A stretch of 64,000 bases of DNA from Quisquiliibacterium transsilvanicum (GCF_014202215.1 NZ_JACHGB010000002.1:558001-622000), one strand, 5' to 3'. Positions 44,401 through 53,307 are shown, counted from the first letter of the stretch. Notes: generated by a model from the sequence alone, not told the origin. Numbers and translations: made by a program.

Positions 44401-45965
44401 ACGATCGCCCGCTCGCGCCCCGCCCAGAACTGCTCGCGTACCGTCCTGCGCACCACCTTGCCGACCGCGCTCTTCGGCAGCTCCGGCCAGAAGTCGACGC
44501 TCTTGGGTGCCATCACGCTCCCCAGGCGCTGCTTGCAGGCGTCGATGATCTCAGCCTCGGTGGCAGCGGCGCCCGGCTTTAGCTGGACGATCGCCTTGAC
44601 CGCCTCGCCCCATTTCTCGTCGGGCACGCCGATGACCGCGCAATCCTGGACCGCCGGGTGCGAGAAGATCGCCTGCTCGATCTCCGACGGGTAGACGTTG
44701 AAGCCGCCCGTGATGATCATCTCGCGCTTGCGGTCCACGATGTACACGAAGCCGTCCTCGTCCATCTGGCCCACGTCCCCGGTGAGGATCCAGCCGTCGC
44801 GCCGGACCTCTGCGGTGGCGGCGTCGTTCTTGTAGTAGCCGATCATCTGGAAGTCTCCTCCGATCGCGATCTCGCCGCGCTCTCCGGGCGGCAGCGCCCG
44901 GCCTTCGTCGTCGACGATCTTCACCTTCGTGAGGGGCGTCGCCTGTCCGCAGCTCGCCAGGCGCCCGGGGCGCTCGCGCAGAGCGTGGACGTGCGCCTGC
45001 GCGGAGAAGAAGGTACCGATCAGCGCGCCGGCTTCAGTCTGCCCGTAGGTCTGCACCATCACCGGCCCGAACACCTCGATCGATTGCCGTATCTTCTCGA
45101 CCGACATCGGCGCTGCTGCATAGACGAAATATTCGAGCGACGAGTAGTCGCGGCTGCGCACACCCGGATCGGCAAGCAGCATGTAGACGGCGGTCGGCGG
45201 CAGGAACAGGTGCGTCACCCGGTGCGTCTCGATCGCGTCGAGCACGGCCTTCGAGTCGAACGCCTTCATCAGGACGTGCGTCGCGCCCACAGCGAGCAGC
45301 GGCAGCGTCATCGCGCCGGCGGCGTGCGTCATCGGCGCCACGACCAGGTGCACCGGTTCACCGGCCTTCGGCGGCATCGAGACGTTTACATTCATCGCCA
45401 GGCACTCCCACGTGCGGTGGCTGTGCACCACGCCCTTGGGCCGGCCGGTGGTCCCTCCGGATCCGAAGACTGCCATGGGCGCATCTGGGCGCTCCGTCGC
45501 TTCCGGCGCGGGTACGAACGCTGCTGCCAGCCAGCGGTCCACCGACTGCTGTGCGTCGGGCGCATCGGCGTCGATCGGCACGAAGGCGCGAAGCTTCGGG
45601 CACGCAGCGCGGAGCTCCTCGATGCGGTCCGCGTAGTCGCTGTGGTAGAGCAGGATCTCGACGTCGTTGTTGTCCAGCAGGTAGGCAATGTCCTGCGTCG
45701 AGTTCCGGGCGTTGACCGGCGCCCAGATTGCGGCCGAGCGAAGGACGCCGAGGATCGATTCGAGCGCACGGCCGCAGTTGGGGCTGTAGACGGCCACCTT
45801 GGTCCGCTCCGGCACGGCGCCCAGGCGCAGCAGCCCGTTGGCGATCTGGTGGGTGGCTCGCTGCACCTGGGCGTAGGTGCGTTCGAGCCCGGTTTCGAGG
45901 TCGTGCGTGCAGGCGCGGTTGCGTGCGATCAGTGCGCCACGGTCGAAGAAGTCGATGATCCGCAT
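44397..45965 (-). CDS. Acyl-CoA synthetase / AMP-dependent ligase (third of the TetR-controlled operon)
   Basis: A 522-residue adenylate-forming ligase. The P-loop is FGSGGTTGRPKG, the A5 motif is QTYGQTEAGALIG, the A7 motif WILTGDVGQMDEDGF, the hinge DRKREMIITGGFN and the C-terminal catalytic Lys in LPKSAVGKVVRR. It should convert a carboxylate to its CoA ester via acyl-AMP. It is the last gene of the minus-strand operon that begins with the solute-binding protein at 50698. A second, different ligase is encoded two genes upstream, so the operon probably activates two different acids or two stages of one pathway. Confidence 0.93.
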   Translation of the reverse strand: MRIIDFFDRGALIARNRACTHDLETGLERTYAQVQRATHQIANGLLRLGAVPERTKVAVYSPNCGRALESILGVLRSAAIWAPVNARNSTQDIAYLLDNNDVEILLYHSDYADRIEELRAACPKLRAFVPIDADAPDAQQSVDRWLAAAFVPAPEATERPDAPMAVFGSGGTTGRPKGVVHSHRTWECLAMNVNVSMPPKAGEPVHLVVAPMTHAAGAMTLPLLAVGATHVLMKAFDSKAVLDAIETHRVTHLFLPPTAVYMLLADPGVRSRDYSSLEYFVYAAAPMSVEKIRQSIEVFGPVMVQTYGQTEAGALIGTFFSAQAHVHALRERPGRLASCGQATPLTKVKIVDDEGRALPPGERGEIAIGGDFQMIGYYKNDAATAEVRRDGWILTGDVGQMDEDGFVYIVDRKREMIITGGFNVYPSEIEQAIFSHPAVQDCAVIGVPDEKWGEAVKAIVQLKPGAAATEAEIIDACKQRLGSVMAPKSVDFWPELPKSAVGKVVRRTVREQFWAGRERAIV

Positions 45966-46039
45966 TGGTTGTTCCTGTTGGATTGCGCGTCATCCATGCC
46001 CCGGGGCGGGCGCCGGGTGGGGCAGGGGGGGCAGCGGCG

Positions 46040-47836
46040 TCAGTCGTCGGTCAGCAGTCGCCCTGCGTGGAAGCGCGGATAGAAGCCCTCGTGGTGACGC
46101 TTGCGTGCCGGCTCCTCGACCTCGTCGGCCGGCAGGTGCCAGAACATTTCGCGGGCGCTCGGGGAGTCGTACAGCGGGTGCTTCACGTTCCTGGTACCGA
46201 TCAGGTTGATCACGGCGGTCTTCCCGGAGTCGAACGCGCGTTCGAGCGCGGGCACGATCTGATCCGGCGATTCCACGTGCTCGGCGTGGCATCCGAGCGT
46301 CGCGTACATCAGGTCGTAGCGCACATCTGGCGTCAGCAGGAAGCCCTTGTTGGCATTGGGCCCGAGCACGCGGAAGTCCTTGCCATAGCAGTAGTCCTCG
46401 ACGCCAGCGCAGAAGGTGCTGTCGTTGTAGACGAGATGGACCACCGGCAGGCCATAGCGCACCGCGGTCTCGATGTCGCCACCTCCGAGGCCCATGCCGC
46501 CGTCGCCCATCATGGCCAGGACTGGGGTGCCAGGTCGCCCGATCTGCGCGCCGATCGACATCCCCACGCCATGGCCGAATGCAGCGTTCAGCCCTGCATC
46601 GAGCACCTGTCCGGAGCGGCGCGCCCTGAATTGCTCGCCGAGGAAGGTCGAAGAGGTGAAGGAGTCGAACACCACGGACGTGTCCTCGGTGACGCAGTCG
46701 TTGACGACCTTCGCCAGCCACCTGGGGTGGATCGGCGCGTCCCCTGATACCGATTCGGCCTCCCGGGCGAGCCTCGAGTTCGCCTCGCGTTGCAGGTCTC
46801 CTGCACGGGAACCCCAGGCGCTGCGGCCGTCGTCGGGAACCAGGCCGTCGCAGGCATCGAGGATCTGCTCGAGGGCTGCGCGCGGATCGGCAACGATCTC
46901 GAACTCGGTGGGCAGCGAGGGAAGCACATCCTGCGCGCACGACTGGACCTGGATGAAGCGCGCAGGGGTCTTCCACTCGCCGAACCCCTCCAGATAGCCC
47001 ATCTGCAGCCCGACCACGAGTATCAGGTCGGCTTCGTCGACCAGCGCCTTGCGGGCGCCCGCGCTGACCGCAAGCGGGTGATCCTCGGGAATGGCGCCCC
47101 GTCCGAGGCGGCGGACGTTGAAGGGGATGCCGGTCCGCTCGACAAGGCCGCGCAACGCCTGGTCGGCCCAGGACCAGTGGATGCCTTCGCCTGCGAAGAT
47201 CAGCGGGCGCTTCGCCGACATCAGCGCCTGAGCGACCTTGCGCGCGATTGCCGGATCCGTGAACGCCCGCGCGGCGGGCTCGGCGCGCCAGGCGCCGGGC
47301 CTATAGGCTGCGACAGCGCGCTCGTCCATCCGGTCGGCGTTGTAGCAGTCGATTGGGAGTTCGATGCCGACCGGCCCGTAGGGCGGCGTCATCGCGTCGC
47401 GGAAGGCCTTGCGGATGAAGTGGTTGATCAGGGCCGGGTCGGTCACGCGGACCGTCCACTTGGTCAGGCTTCGGCAGACCTCGGCCGCATAGGCCTCCTG
47501 CATCGTCGCGCGGTGGCTCTCGGCTTCCTTGTGTCCGCCGAAGAGGCAGACCATCGGCGTGCGAGAGACGTGCGCCATGTGGATGCCGGTGACCATGTTC
47601 AGCATGCCGGGCCCGGCCGTGCCGAAGCACACGCCGGGCTTTCGGGTGACGCGCGCGTAGCCGTCGGCCGCATGCGCCGCGGCCTGCTCGTGGCGGACCT
47701 GGACGACGCGGATGCCCGCGCGGTACGCATGGTCCTGGATCGGCTGGATGTGCCCGCCCATCAGGCCGAACATGGTGTCCACGCCCTCGTCGAGGAGTGC
47801 GCGCACTGCGAGTTCGGCAGGCCAGTACTTCGCCAT
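46040..47836 (-). CDS. Thiamine diphosphate-dependent lyase (2-hydroxyacyl-CoA lyase/ALS-like)
   Basis: A 598-residue ThDP enzyme with the three-domain plan of acetolactate synthase, oxalyl-CoA decarboxylase and 2-hydroxyacyl-CoA lyase. The Glu that activates the cofactor is in QVRHEQAAAHAADGYAR, and the Mg/ThDP motif is MGDGGMGLGGGDIETAVRYG (GDG...; the second Asn pair is replaced by D/E-rich residues but VYND follows). Because it sits between two acyl-CoA ligase genes, a 2-hydroxyacyl-CoA lyase role, splitting a 2-hydroxyacyl-CoA into formyl-CoA and an aldehyde or ketone, is more likely than acetolactate synthesis. That is inference from context. Confidence 0.85.
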   Translation of the reverse strand: MAKYWPAELAVRALLDEGVDTMFGLMGGHIQPIQDHAYRAGIRVVQVRHEQAAAHAADGYARVTRKPGVCFGTAGPGMLNMVTGIHMAHVSRTPMVCLFGGHKEAESHRATMQEAYAAEVCRSLTKWTVRVTDPALINHFIRKAFRDAMTPPYGPVGIELPIDCYNADRMDERAVAAYRPGAWRAEPAARAFTDPAIARKVAQALMSAKRPLIFAGEGIHWSWADQALRGLVERTGIPFNVRRLGRGAIPEDHPLAVSAGARKALVDEADLILVVGLQMGYLEGFGEWKTPARFIQVQSCAQDVLPSLPTEFEIVADPRAALEQILDACDGLVPDDGRSAWGSRAGDLQREANSRLAREAESVSGDAPIHPRWLAKVVNDCVTEDTSVVFDSFTSSTFLGEQFRARRSGQVLDAGLNAAFGHGVGMSIGAQIGRPGTPVLAMMGDGGMGLGGGDIETAVRYGLPVVHLVYNDSTFCAGVEDYCYGKDFRVLGPNANKGFLLTPDVRYDLMYATLGCHAEHVESPDQIVPALERAFDSGKTAVINLIGTRNVKHPLYDSPSAREMFWHLPADEVEEPARKRHHEGFYPRFHAGRLLTDD

Positions 47837-47903
47837 CTTGGGATTCCTTCGAGGTGAGTGTTGGAGCGCAACCGGACCGCCGGCGCGCTTGCGGGGATGC
47901 GCG

Positions 47904-49439
47904 TCAGGCGCGCAGGCGTTCGCGGATGACCCGGCGCAGCACCTTGCCGGTCGGGTTTCGTGGGATCTCGTTCCAGACGAGGAGCTTTCGGGGGATCTTG
48001 TAGCTGGCGATCCGGTCGCGACACCAGGCGCGCAACTGTTCTGCCGAGAGGCTCTCGCCCTCGTGCAGCCGCACCACAGCGCAGACGCGGTCGCCCCACT
48101 TCTCGTCCGGCTCGCCGACCACTGCGACCTCGGCGATCGCCGGGTGTCCCAGCAGCACGCCCTCGACTTCGGTCGGATAGATGTTCTCGCCGCCCGAGAT
48201 GATCAGGTCGTTCTTGCGATCGACGAGATGGAAGAATCCCTCGTCGTCTCTGGTCGCGAGGTCGCCGGCTGAGAACCAGCCGTCGGCATCGAAGCTGCGC
48301 GCGGTCAGCTCGGGATCCTTGTAATAGCCCTCGTAGGCGAAAGCGACACCGCGCGCGTGGATCTCGCCGACCTCGCCGACCGCGGACTCCGATCCGTCGG
48401 CGCGGCGTAGACGCACCTCGACGCCGGGGAAGGCCTGGCCCACCGAGGCCTCCTTGCGCATCTGGTCGGCGGGTGCGAGGTGCGTTACCAGTCCAGTCTC
48501 GGTGGCGCCGTAGAACTCGTGCATGGCCGCGCCAGGGAAGAACTCGCGCATCCGGTACTTGGTCGCCATCGCCAGGGGCGCCGACGACGAAAGCAGCGAA
48601 CGGAAGCTGGAGCGGTCGTAGCGTTCCGACACGGCTACTGGCAGGTCCATGATCAGCGAGTACATCGTCGGCACGAGCGAAGCGAAGGAGATGCGATGCT
48701 GGTCTATGACCCTCAGCGCCTCCTCGGCGTCGAACTGCTCCATCACGTAGATCGTTCCGCCGACCGACAACTGCACGAGCTGGAAGAAGATCCCGTTGGC
48801 ATGGAAGAGCGGCATCACGATCAGGCTCGTGTCGCTCGCGCGGAGACCGAAGGCCGACGCCGCGTAGAGTGCGCTGACCGCAAGCCTGTGCTGCGTCTTG
48901 ATGACTGCCTTTGGTCGCCCGGTCGTTCCAGAGGTGTAGCCGAGGAACCAGCAGGTGTCGATGCCTGAGGGAACCTCCACCCGCTTCTCCGAAGCAGGGG
49001 CGAGCCAGTCCTCGTAGGCGCGCAGGCCGCCGGGTCTGTCGCCAAGGACCACGATGCACGACGGATCCAGCGGCGATCCTCCAGCCATCAACCCGTCGAG
49101 CAGCTCGTCCTCGCAGACCAGCAGCCGAGGCTGTGAGTGCTGTAGGACGTAGTCGACCTCGGCCTGTGCGAACCTCGCATTGACCGGGACGCAGGTCACC
49201 CCCGCGCGGGCGCACCCGAACAGCAGTTCGATCCACTCGATTCTGTTGCGGGCGAATACTGCGGCCGCGTCGCCCTCGCGCAGCCCGGATGCGAGCAGCG
49301 CGTTGGCGACCTTGTCGATGCGTCGGTCGAGCTGGCTGTAGGTCAGCGAGCGCGATCGACTGATCGCCGCCACCTTGTCGGGCGTGCGCTCGACGACCGA
49401 GCGCAGGTTCGTGTTCACATCCAGCAGATGACGGTGCAT
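47904..49439 (-). CDS. Acyl-CoA synthetase / AMP-dependent ligase (second of the operon)
   Basis: A 511-residue adenylate-forming ligase. The P-loop is GYTSGTTGRPKAV, the A5 motif EFYGATETGLVTHL, the A7 motif GWFSAGDLATRDDEGF, the hinge DRKNDLIISGGEN and the C-terminal Lys in IPRNPTGKVLRR. The ATG at 49439 has GGGAG nine bases upstream and gives the normal start MHRHLLDVN. A GTG at 49478 overlapping the solute-binding protein stop (GTGA) could instead couple translation and add 13 residues. It lies between the solute-binding and ThDP genes. Confidence 0.9.
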   Translation of the reverse strand: MHRHLLDVNTNLRSVVERTPDKVAAISRSRSLTYSQLDRRIDKVANALLASGLREGDAAAVFARNRIEWIELLFGCARAGVTCVPVNARFAQAEVDYVLQHSQPRLLVCEDELLDGLMAGGSPLDPSCIVVLGDRPGGLRAYEDWLAPASEKRVEVPSGIDTCWFLGYTSGTTGRPKAVIKTQHRLAVSALYAASAFGLRASDTSLIVMPLFHANGIFFQLVQLSVGGTIYVMEQFDAEEALRVIDQHRISFASLVPTMYSLIMDLPVAVSERYDRSSFRSLLSSSAPLAMATKYRMREFFPGAAMHEFYGATETGLVTHLAPADQMRKEASVGQAFPGVEVRLRRADGSESAVGEVGEIHARGVAFAYEGYYKDPELTARSFDADGWFSAGDLATRDDEGFFHLVDRKNDLIISGGENIYPTEVEGVLLGHPAIAEVAVVGEPDEKWGDRVCAVVRLHEGESLSAEQLRAWCRDRIASYKIPRKLLVWNEIPRNPTGKVLRRVIRERLRA

Positions 49440-49474
49440 CAGGCTTCGCTCCCGATCAGGACGTGCGCCATCAC

Positions 49475-50698
49475 TCACTCGGAGATGATTTCGCCGAACC
49501 GCACCCAGGACTTCCCGTCGAAGCGCACCATCTGCTGCTGGCTGATGGGAGCGAAGTCCGTCGCTGTCGTGTTGAGCCGGATGCCGGGCAGCAGCAGGGG
49601 CAGTTCGACGTCCTTCAGGCTGGCGGCCTGCTTCATCACGTTCTCGCGGGTCAGGTTGTCGCCAGCACTCTTAAGCACTTCCACGAAGGCCGCTGCAACC
49701 GTCACCGCGTAGACGTTGCTGCAGTCCTTAGGGTCGCCCTCCGGGTAGTAGCGTTTCATGAACTCGAGGTAATCCTTCACACCAGCGTCATTGGCCCACT
49801 GCGGATCGTTTGCGTCCTTCAGGTAGACCGACGTCAGCGCGCCGACCGCGTTGTCCACGCCCGCAGGCACCAGGACGGCGGCAACCGAACTCGCGCTTGA
49901 GCTCAGGAACTGGAGCGGCTTCCAGCCGATCTCCGCTGCCTTGCGGATCGCCAGCGCGGCGAACTTGGGGCCGGTCACGTTCATGAAGACGTTGGCGCCT
50001 GCGCCCTGCAGGGTCACGATCTGGGAGTCGATCGTGGGGTCGGTCGGCTCGTAGCTGACTTCCTTGATGATCAGCTTGCCGGCGCGATCGCCCAGCACCT
50101 GCTTGATGCCGGCGACGAAGTCCTTTCCGAAATCGTCGTTCTGGAAGAGGATGCCGATCCTCGGCTCCGGCACGTTCTTCAGGATGTAGCGGGCGTAGAT
50201 CGCGCCTTCCGATTTCACATTCGGCGAGAATCCCATCGACCAGGGCGCGGCCTTCGGGTCGTTCCAGCGCGTGGCGCCACTCGCGAGGAAGATGGCCGGC
50301 ACGCCCTTCTGGTTCAGGTACTTCTGCATCGCGGCGTTGGTCGGTGTGCCGAAGGGGGCGAACATCAGCAGTACTTCGTCCTGCTCTACGAGCCGTCGGG
50401 CCTGCTCGATGGCCTTCGGGGGGCTGAAGCCGTCGTCGACCGAGACGAGGTTGATCCTGCGGCCGTTTACTCCGCCGCGCTCGTTGATCATCTTGAAGTA
50501 CGCCGCCTGCGCCTTCCCCTGCGTGCCAAAGCTGGACAGGGGGCCGCTGTACGGGGCGGTCTGGCCGAGCTTGATTTCGCGGTCGGTCACACCCGGTCCG
50601 TGGCTCTTCTGTGCGAGCGCGCCGCCCGGGGATGCGGCCAGCCCGAACGCCACGGCCATCGCGGCAACGCCAAGCCCGGTTCTCAGTGCGGGAATCAT
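49475..50698 (-). CDS. ABC transporter substrate-binding protein (branched-chain amino acid type)
   Basis: A 407-residue periplasmic solute-binding protein of the Leu/Ile/Val type I family. The signal peptide is GLGVAAMAVAFGLAAS with cleavage near GALAQ, and the mature protein has the family start ITDREIKLGQTAPYSGPLS-like pattern (here VTDREIKLGQ), then NERGGVNGRRI and IGILFQNDDFGKDFV. Such proteins bind amino acids, urea, aromatic acids or amides. No permease or ATPase genes (LivHMGF) are adjacent, so it must use a distant transporter or act as an environmental sensor. First gene of the island A catabolic operon. Confidence 0.92.
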   Translation of the reverse strand: MIPALRTGLGVAAMAVAFGLAASPGGALAQKSHGPGVTDREIKLGQTAPYSGPLSSFGTQGKAQAAYFKMINERGGVNGRRINLVSVDDGFSPPKAIEQARRLVEQDEVLLMFAPFGTPTNAAMQKYLNQKGVPAIFLASGATRWNDPKAAPWSMGFSPNVKSEGAIYARYILKNVPEPRIGILFQNDDFGKDFVAGIKQVLGDRAGKLIIKEVSYEPTDPTIDSQIVTLQGAGANVFMNVTGPKFAALAIRKAAEIGWKPLQFLSSSASSVAAVLVPAGVDNAVGALTSVYLKDANDPQWANDAGVKDYLEFMKRYYPEGDPKDCSNVYAVTVAAAFVEVLKSAGDNLTRENVMKQAASLKDVELPLLLPGIRLNTTATDFAPISQQQMVRFDGKSWVRFGEIISE

Positions 50699-50801
50699 GT
50701 CTTCTCCATCTCCTGTTGCGACTCGATCGGTGGGCCCGGCGGTGGACGGGCGACGCTAGACCGGTCGGCGGGTTGAATTCCTCTGACCTCCAGTGAAATT
50801 C

Positions 50802-50827
50802 GAATGACACTGACGTCAGTGTCATTC
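50802..50827. promoter_or_regulatory. Perfect 26-bp palindrome, probable TetR operator
   Basis: GAATGACACTGAC followed by its exact reverse complement, centred between 50814 and 50815. It lies 104 bases before the solute-binding protein start and 187 bases before the TetR start. A related TGACGTCA core, within ATGACGTCAT, lies at 50981-50990 just upstream of the TetR gene. The spacing and palindromy fit a dimeric or double-dimeric TetR repressor controlling both divergent transcripts. Confidence 0.8.
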
Positions 50828-50980
50828 AGTTTATGGAGTCTGGCAGGGGTCTGTCAACTGGCGGTCGACTTATCGAGAAGGTAGGCGTTTGAGACGACAG
50901 GCCCTCGATTTCGCGCACAGAGGTGGTCGGTAGGTCGATGTGCAGCAGTGTCCGCAGTCCGATGTCATACTTCACTGACA

Positions 50981-50990
50981 ATGACGTCAT
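50981..50990. promoter_or_regulatory. Second ATGACGTCAT palindrome, possible autoregulatory site
   Basis: A ten-base palindrome with the same TGACGTCA core as the 26-bp site, preceded by CACTGACA, which repeats part of its arm. It lies 24 bases before the TTG start of the TetR gene, a position that could block its own promoter. Confidence 0.55.
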
Positions 50991-51013
50991 AATCTAGATC
51001 CAGGAGTCGCTCC

Positions 51014-51709
51014 TTGTCCAGCAAGCCTGAGAAATCCCGGCGTAGTGAGCGTCCCGCTGACGGCGCAGCCAACACCCGCGACAAGATCCTGATCTCTGCC
51101 AAGCGAGTCTTCGGGGAGAAGGGTTACGCCCACACCACGGTCGCGGACGTGATCGCTGGGGCCGGCATCGCGCGCGGCACCTTCTACCTGTATTTCCAAG
51201 ACAAGGACGTCCTGTTCGAGGAACTGTTCAGGCAGGTCTCGATCGAGATGCACCATGCGCTGAACGCGCCCGAGAAGGGCAGCTACCGCGAGAGGGTCCG
51301 GGCCTCGGTGAGCACGTATTTCGCGTTTTTCCAGCGGGAGCAGGGCGTCTTCCGCTGCTTCTTCGAGACGGCCTCGAGCAAGCCGGAACTCACCCGGTAC
51401 TTCAACGACGTTCGCGCACTCAGCCTCTACCGGATCGAGCGACACATAGCGCGTAACATCGAAACTGGTCGCTGCAATCCCGTCGAACCGCGGATCACCG
51501 CGTACTCTCTGGGCGGGCTGCTTGAGTGGCTCGCCTACCAGCAGGCCGTGGTGAAGTTCCACCCATGGGGCGAGCCCTTTGAACTGGAGCGGCTGGTCGA
51601 ACAGGTGACCGACATGTGGTGTCGTACCGTCTATCGTGCGGGCGCGGAAGAGATCGATCCCGATCGCGAGCCGCGCGGCGGCGCGTCATCGCCTGGCGCG
51701 AATCGGTAG
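51014..51709 (+). CDS. TetR/AcrR family transcriptional regulator
   Basis: A 231-residue TetR regulator. The N-terminal helix-turn-helix is clear: RDKILISAKRVFGEKGYAHT, then TVADVIAGAGIARGTFYLYF. The C-terminal ligand domain resembles regulators of fatty acid and aromatic acid catabolism. The start is TTG at 51014 with AGGAG at 51002-51006, seven bases upstream; an ATG in frame is not available before the HTH. It diverges from the solute-binding/ligase operon, with a perfect palindrome between. It presumably represses the operon until a CoA ester or its acid precursor appears. Confidence 0.9.
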   Translation: MSSKPEKSRRSERPADGAANTRDKILISAKRVFGEKGYAHTTVADVIAGAGIARGTFYLYFQDKDVLFEELFRQVSIEMHHALNAPEKGSYRERVRASVSTYFAFFQREQGVFRCFFETASSKPELTRYFNDVRALSLYRIERHIARNIETGRCNPVEPRITAYSLGGLLEWLAYQQAVVKFHPWGEPFELERLVEQVTDMWCRTVYRAGAEEIDPDREPRGGASSPGANR

Positions 51710-51783
51710 CACGTTTTCCGAAGGCCGGGAACGCAAACGGCCCCCCGAAGGAACCGTAAGCCTCTGCGTTCGCCTGGTGCTGA

Positions 51784-51830
51784 TGGTGGGCGGCACAGGG
51801 TTCGAACCTGGGACGCTGGCCGTTTGAAGG
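51784..51830 (-). repeat. Degenerate tRNA-Val 3'-end copy (attachment site, middle)
   Basis: Forty-seven bases aligned with the tRNA 3' half, with six or so changes mostly in the anticodon and variable regions, so the T-arm and CCA end are best conserved. The downstream terminator hairpin (51737-51757) is no longer a perfect stem. It is followed by a 30-base block shared with the 42.4-kb copy. Confidence 0.75.
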
Positions 51831-51952
51831 AGTCGCGTGCGATGACGGTGAGGCAAGCCTAGCTTGTATGCATTGGGCGCGTGATCTTCGAAGTTTCCTA
51901 TACCTCTCGGCGATACGCCTGTCGTAACGACCGGCGCGACTTGTTTCTCGCC

Positions 51953-52036
51953 GAGGACGCGCGGGTGCTGATGCGGGTGCCGGGGGTTGAACTGTTCGCC
52001 GCCGGGCCGCTCGCCCAGACGTCGCGCGCCGGGTAG
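51953..52036 (+). pseudogene. 3' remnant of a second SRAP gene
   Basis: Twenty-seven codons ending in TAG read EDARVLMRVPGVELFAAGPL, closely matching the end of the intact SRAP at 43.6 kb (EDARALMRVPRVDVFDAGPV). Nothing recognisable as SRAP remains upstream. The catalytic residues are lost, so this is a relic. Confidence 0.8.
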
Positions 52037-52272
52037 TCGCCCGGGCGCATGTCCTGCGCCCGGCGTCCGCCATCCTCCGTGGATGGCCAGCTTCCAACCC
52101 CACACCGATCCGCGCCTCTGCCGCTACTGTCATTGGCTGCTGGCGCTGGAGGAGCATGCCGGCACGGCCTTGTGCGGTCTCGGTGGGCGCGTTCACCAGG
52201 GCGTCCGCCGACACGACCCGCGGGGAGGGTGTCATGTGTACTTACACAGTTGCGTGCGAGCTACGTCTCGGC

Positions 52273-53307
52273 TTAGGCCGCGGGGAACAGCTTCGTGTGC
52301 ACGGCGCCGACAGCAGTCAGCACATTGTCCAGCAGTGTGTTGACTTCGGCAGCAGTAATGCGTACCTCCCTGCCAGGGCGGCCACTTGCCTGGGCTCGCT
52401 CAAGGTACTTCCTGTCGACGACGCCCAGATTGTGCGCGATGGGATGCCGCTTCTCGAATGCCGCGTTCAGGGCGGCCCACGGCACATCCGGCATCGGCGG
52501 CAGGCCGAAGATTTCCGAGAGCACCTCCTGTGTCAGCGGGATGCTTTGGAATTTGTTGCCGATTTTCTTCAGACGCGACTCGACGGCCTCCGCCGACGCT
52601 TCCCTCCCGGCCAGCCACCGGCGGGCCATCGCCTTCAGCGCCGCCTCGAAGAGGGACACCGAGTCTTCCAGGCAGTTCTCTAGGTCCTTTGCCTCAACCC
52701 TGAGGCCAAGCGCCTCGCGTCGCCGGTCGATGTCACCCACCATGCTCCGCGTGACGTTTAGTTCGGCGGCGACATGCGTGACGAAGATATCGGAGCCGCA
52801 ATCCGCGCACCACATAGCAAGGCCGAACACGGTCTGGTCAAGGGTGCAGCGCGGGCATACTACGTCGCGCCGTACCTCGTCCTCGAGCGGTGGCCGGACA
52901 TGAGGCACTGGGGTCGACTTCAGCGACATCTCCATCGAGATGAAGGCACTCCCGAATTTGCGTTTTCCCGAGGAACCTAGCCCCAGCGCGTCGCGGGTCA
53001 TAGCGTCCACGCCCTCGCGAATCTCGCGCATCAGCAGGTCTTTGGCGTACCTTGCCTGCTCCCTTGTATCGAAGCTGTCTGGCCCTGCCTCGTGACGGCA
53101 GTACGGGCAGTACGCATGCACCTGCCCGCCAATAATCCCCGTGCCGAGCTTCACCTTGAAATAGCCTGGCGAGCACGCCCTGTCCGGGCACTCGCGGGCC
53201 ACACGCCCGTCCGCGTCCTTCGGAATCTCAATCGTTGCCTGGAACTTATCGCCGCCGAGATCGCGTAAATTCAGTGGGCCTCCGGGCCTCAGCAGTCTTC
53301 GGGTCAT
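52273..53307 (-). CDS. Zinc-ribbon protein with C-terminal HEPN-like domain
   Basis: A 344-residue protein with no named homologue that I recognise. The N-terminal half has two likely zinc ribbons: CPDRAC...CPYCRHEAG and, further on, CPRC...CADCG. A helical C-terminal part contains AFEKRHPIAHNLGVVDRKYL, with Arg287 and His292 in the R-x4-H arrangement that marks HEPN ribonucleases. HEPN domains are common in toxins and defence proteins that cut RNA. The gene sits at the end of the type I restriction-modification run and its start overlaps a tiny leader ORF (ATGA). A role in phage defence is inference from motif and position. Confidence 0.75.
   Translation of the reverse strand: MTRRLLRPGGPLNLRDLGGDKFQATIEIPKDADGRVARECPDRACSPGYFKVKLGTGIIGGQVHAYCPYCRHEAGPDSFDTREQARYAKDLLMREIREGVDAMTRDALGLGSSGKRKFGSAFISMEMSLKSTPVPHVRPPLEDEVRRDVVCPRCTLDQTVFGLAMWCADCGSDIFVTHVAAELNVTRSMVGDIDRRREALGLRVEAKDLENCLEDSVSLFEAALKAMARRWLAGREASAEAVESRLKKIGNKFQSIPLTQEVLSEIFGLPPMPDVPWAALNAAFEKRHPIAHNLGVVDRKYLERAQASGRPGREVRITAAEVNTLLDNVLTAVGAVHTKLFPAA

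Larger units (their letters stand above)
42366..51830. mobile_element. Island A at tRNA-Val (cargo: catabolic operon, SRAP)
   Basis: Bounded by direct copies of the tRNA-Val(CAC) 3' end at 42418-42464 (left) and 51784-51830 (right), in the same orientation as the intact tRNA gene at 63.6 kb. Both copies are preceded by a version of the tRNA terminator region and followed by a similar 30-base sequence (AGGAGTCGC...GACGGTGAGGCAAG). The cargo is an alpha/beta hydrolase, an SRAP protein, two acyl-CoA ligases, a ThDP enzyme, a solute-binding protein and a TetR regulator. No integrase was found, so it is probably fixed. Confidence 0.65.
51710..52272. other. Junction region between islands A and B
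   Basis: No intact gene. It holds the second tRNA-Val 3'-end copy, a broken SRAP 3' end, and the start of a degraded small protein (52083, reading MASFQPHTDPRLCRYCHW). Stop codons or frame loss follow before 52272. It shows signs of repeated recombination. Confidence 0.6.

Noticed and set aside
51784-51830. A tRNA with a different anticodon (CAA in the loop position)
   Set aside because: The same truncation as at 42.4 kb, so no 5' half and no function.
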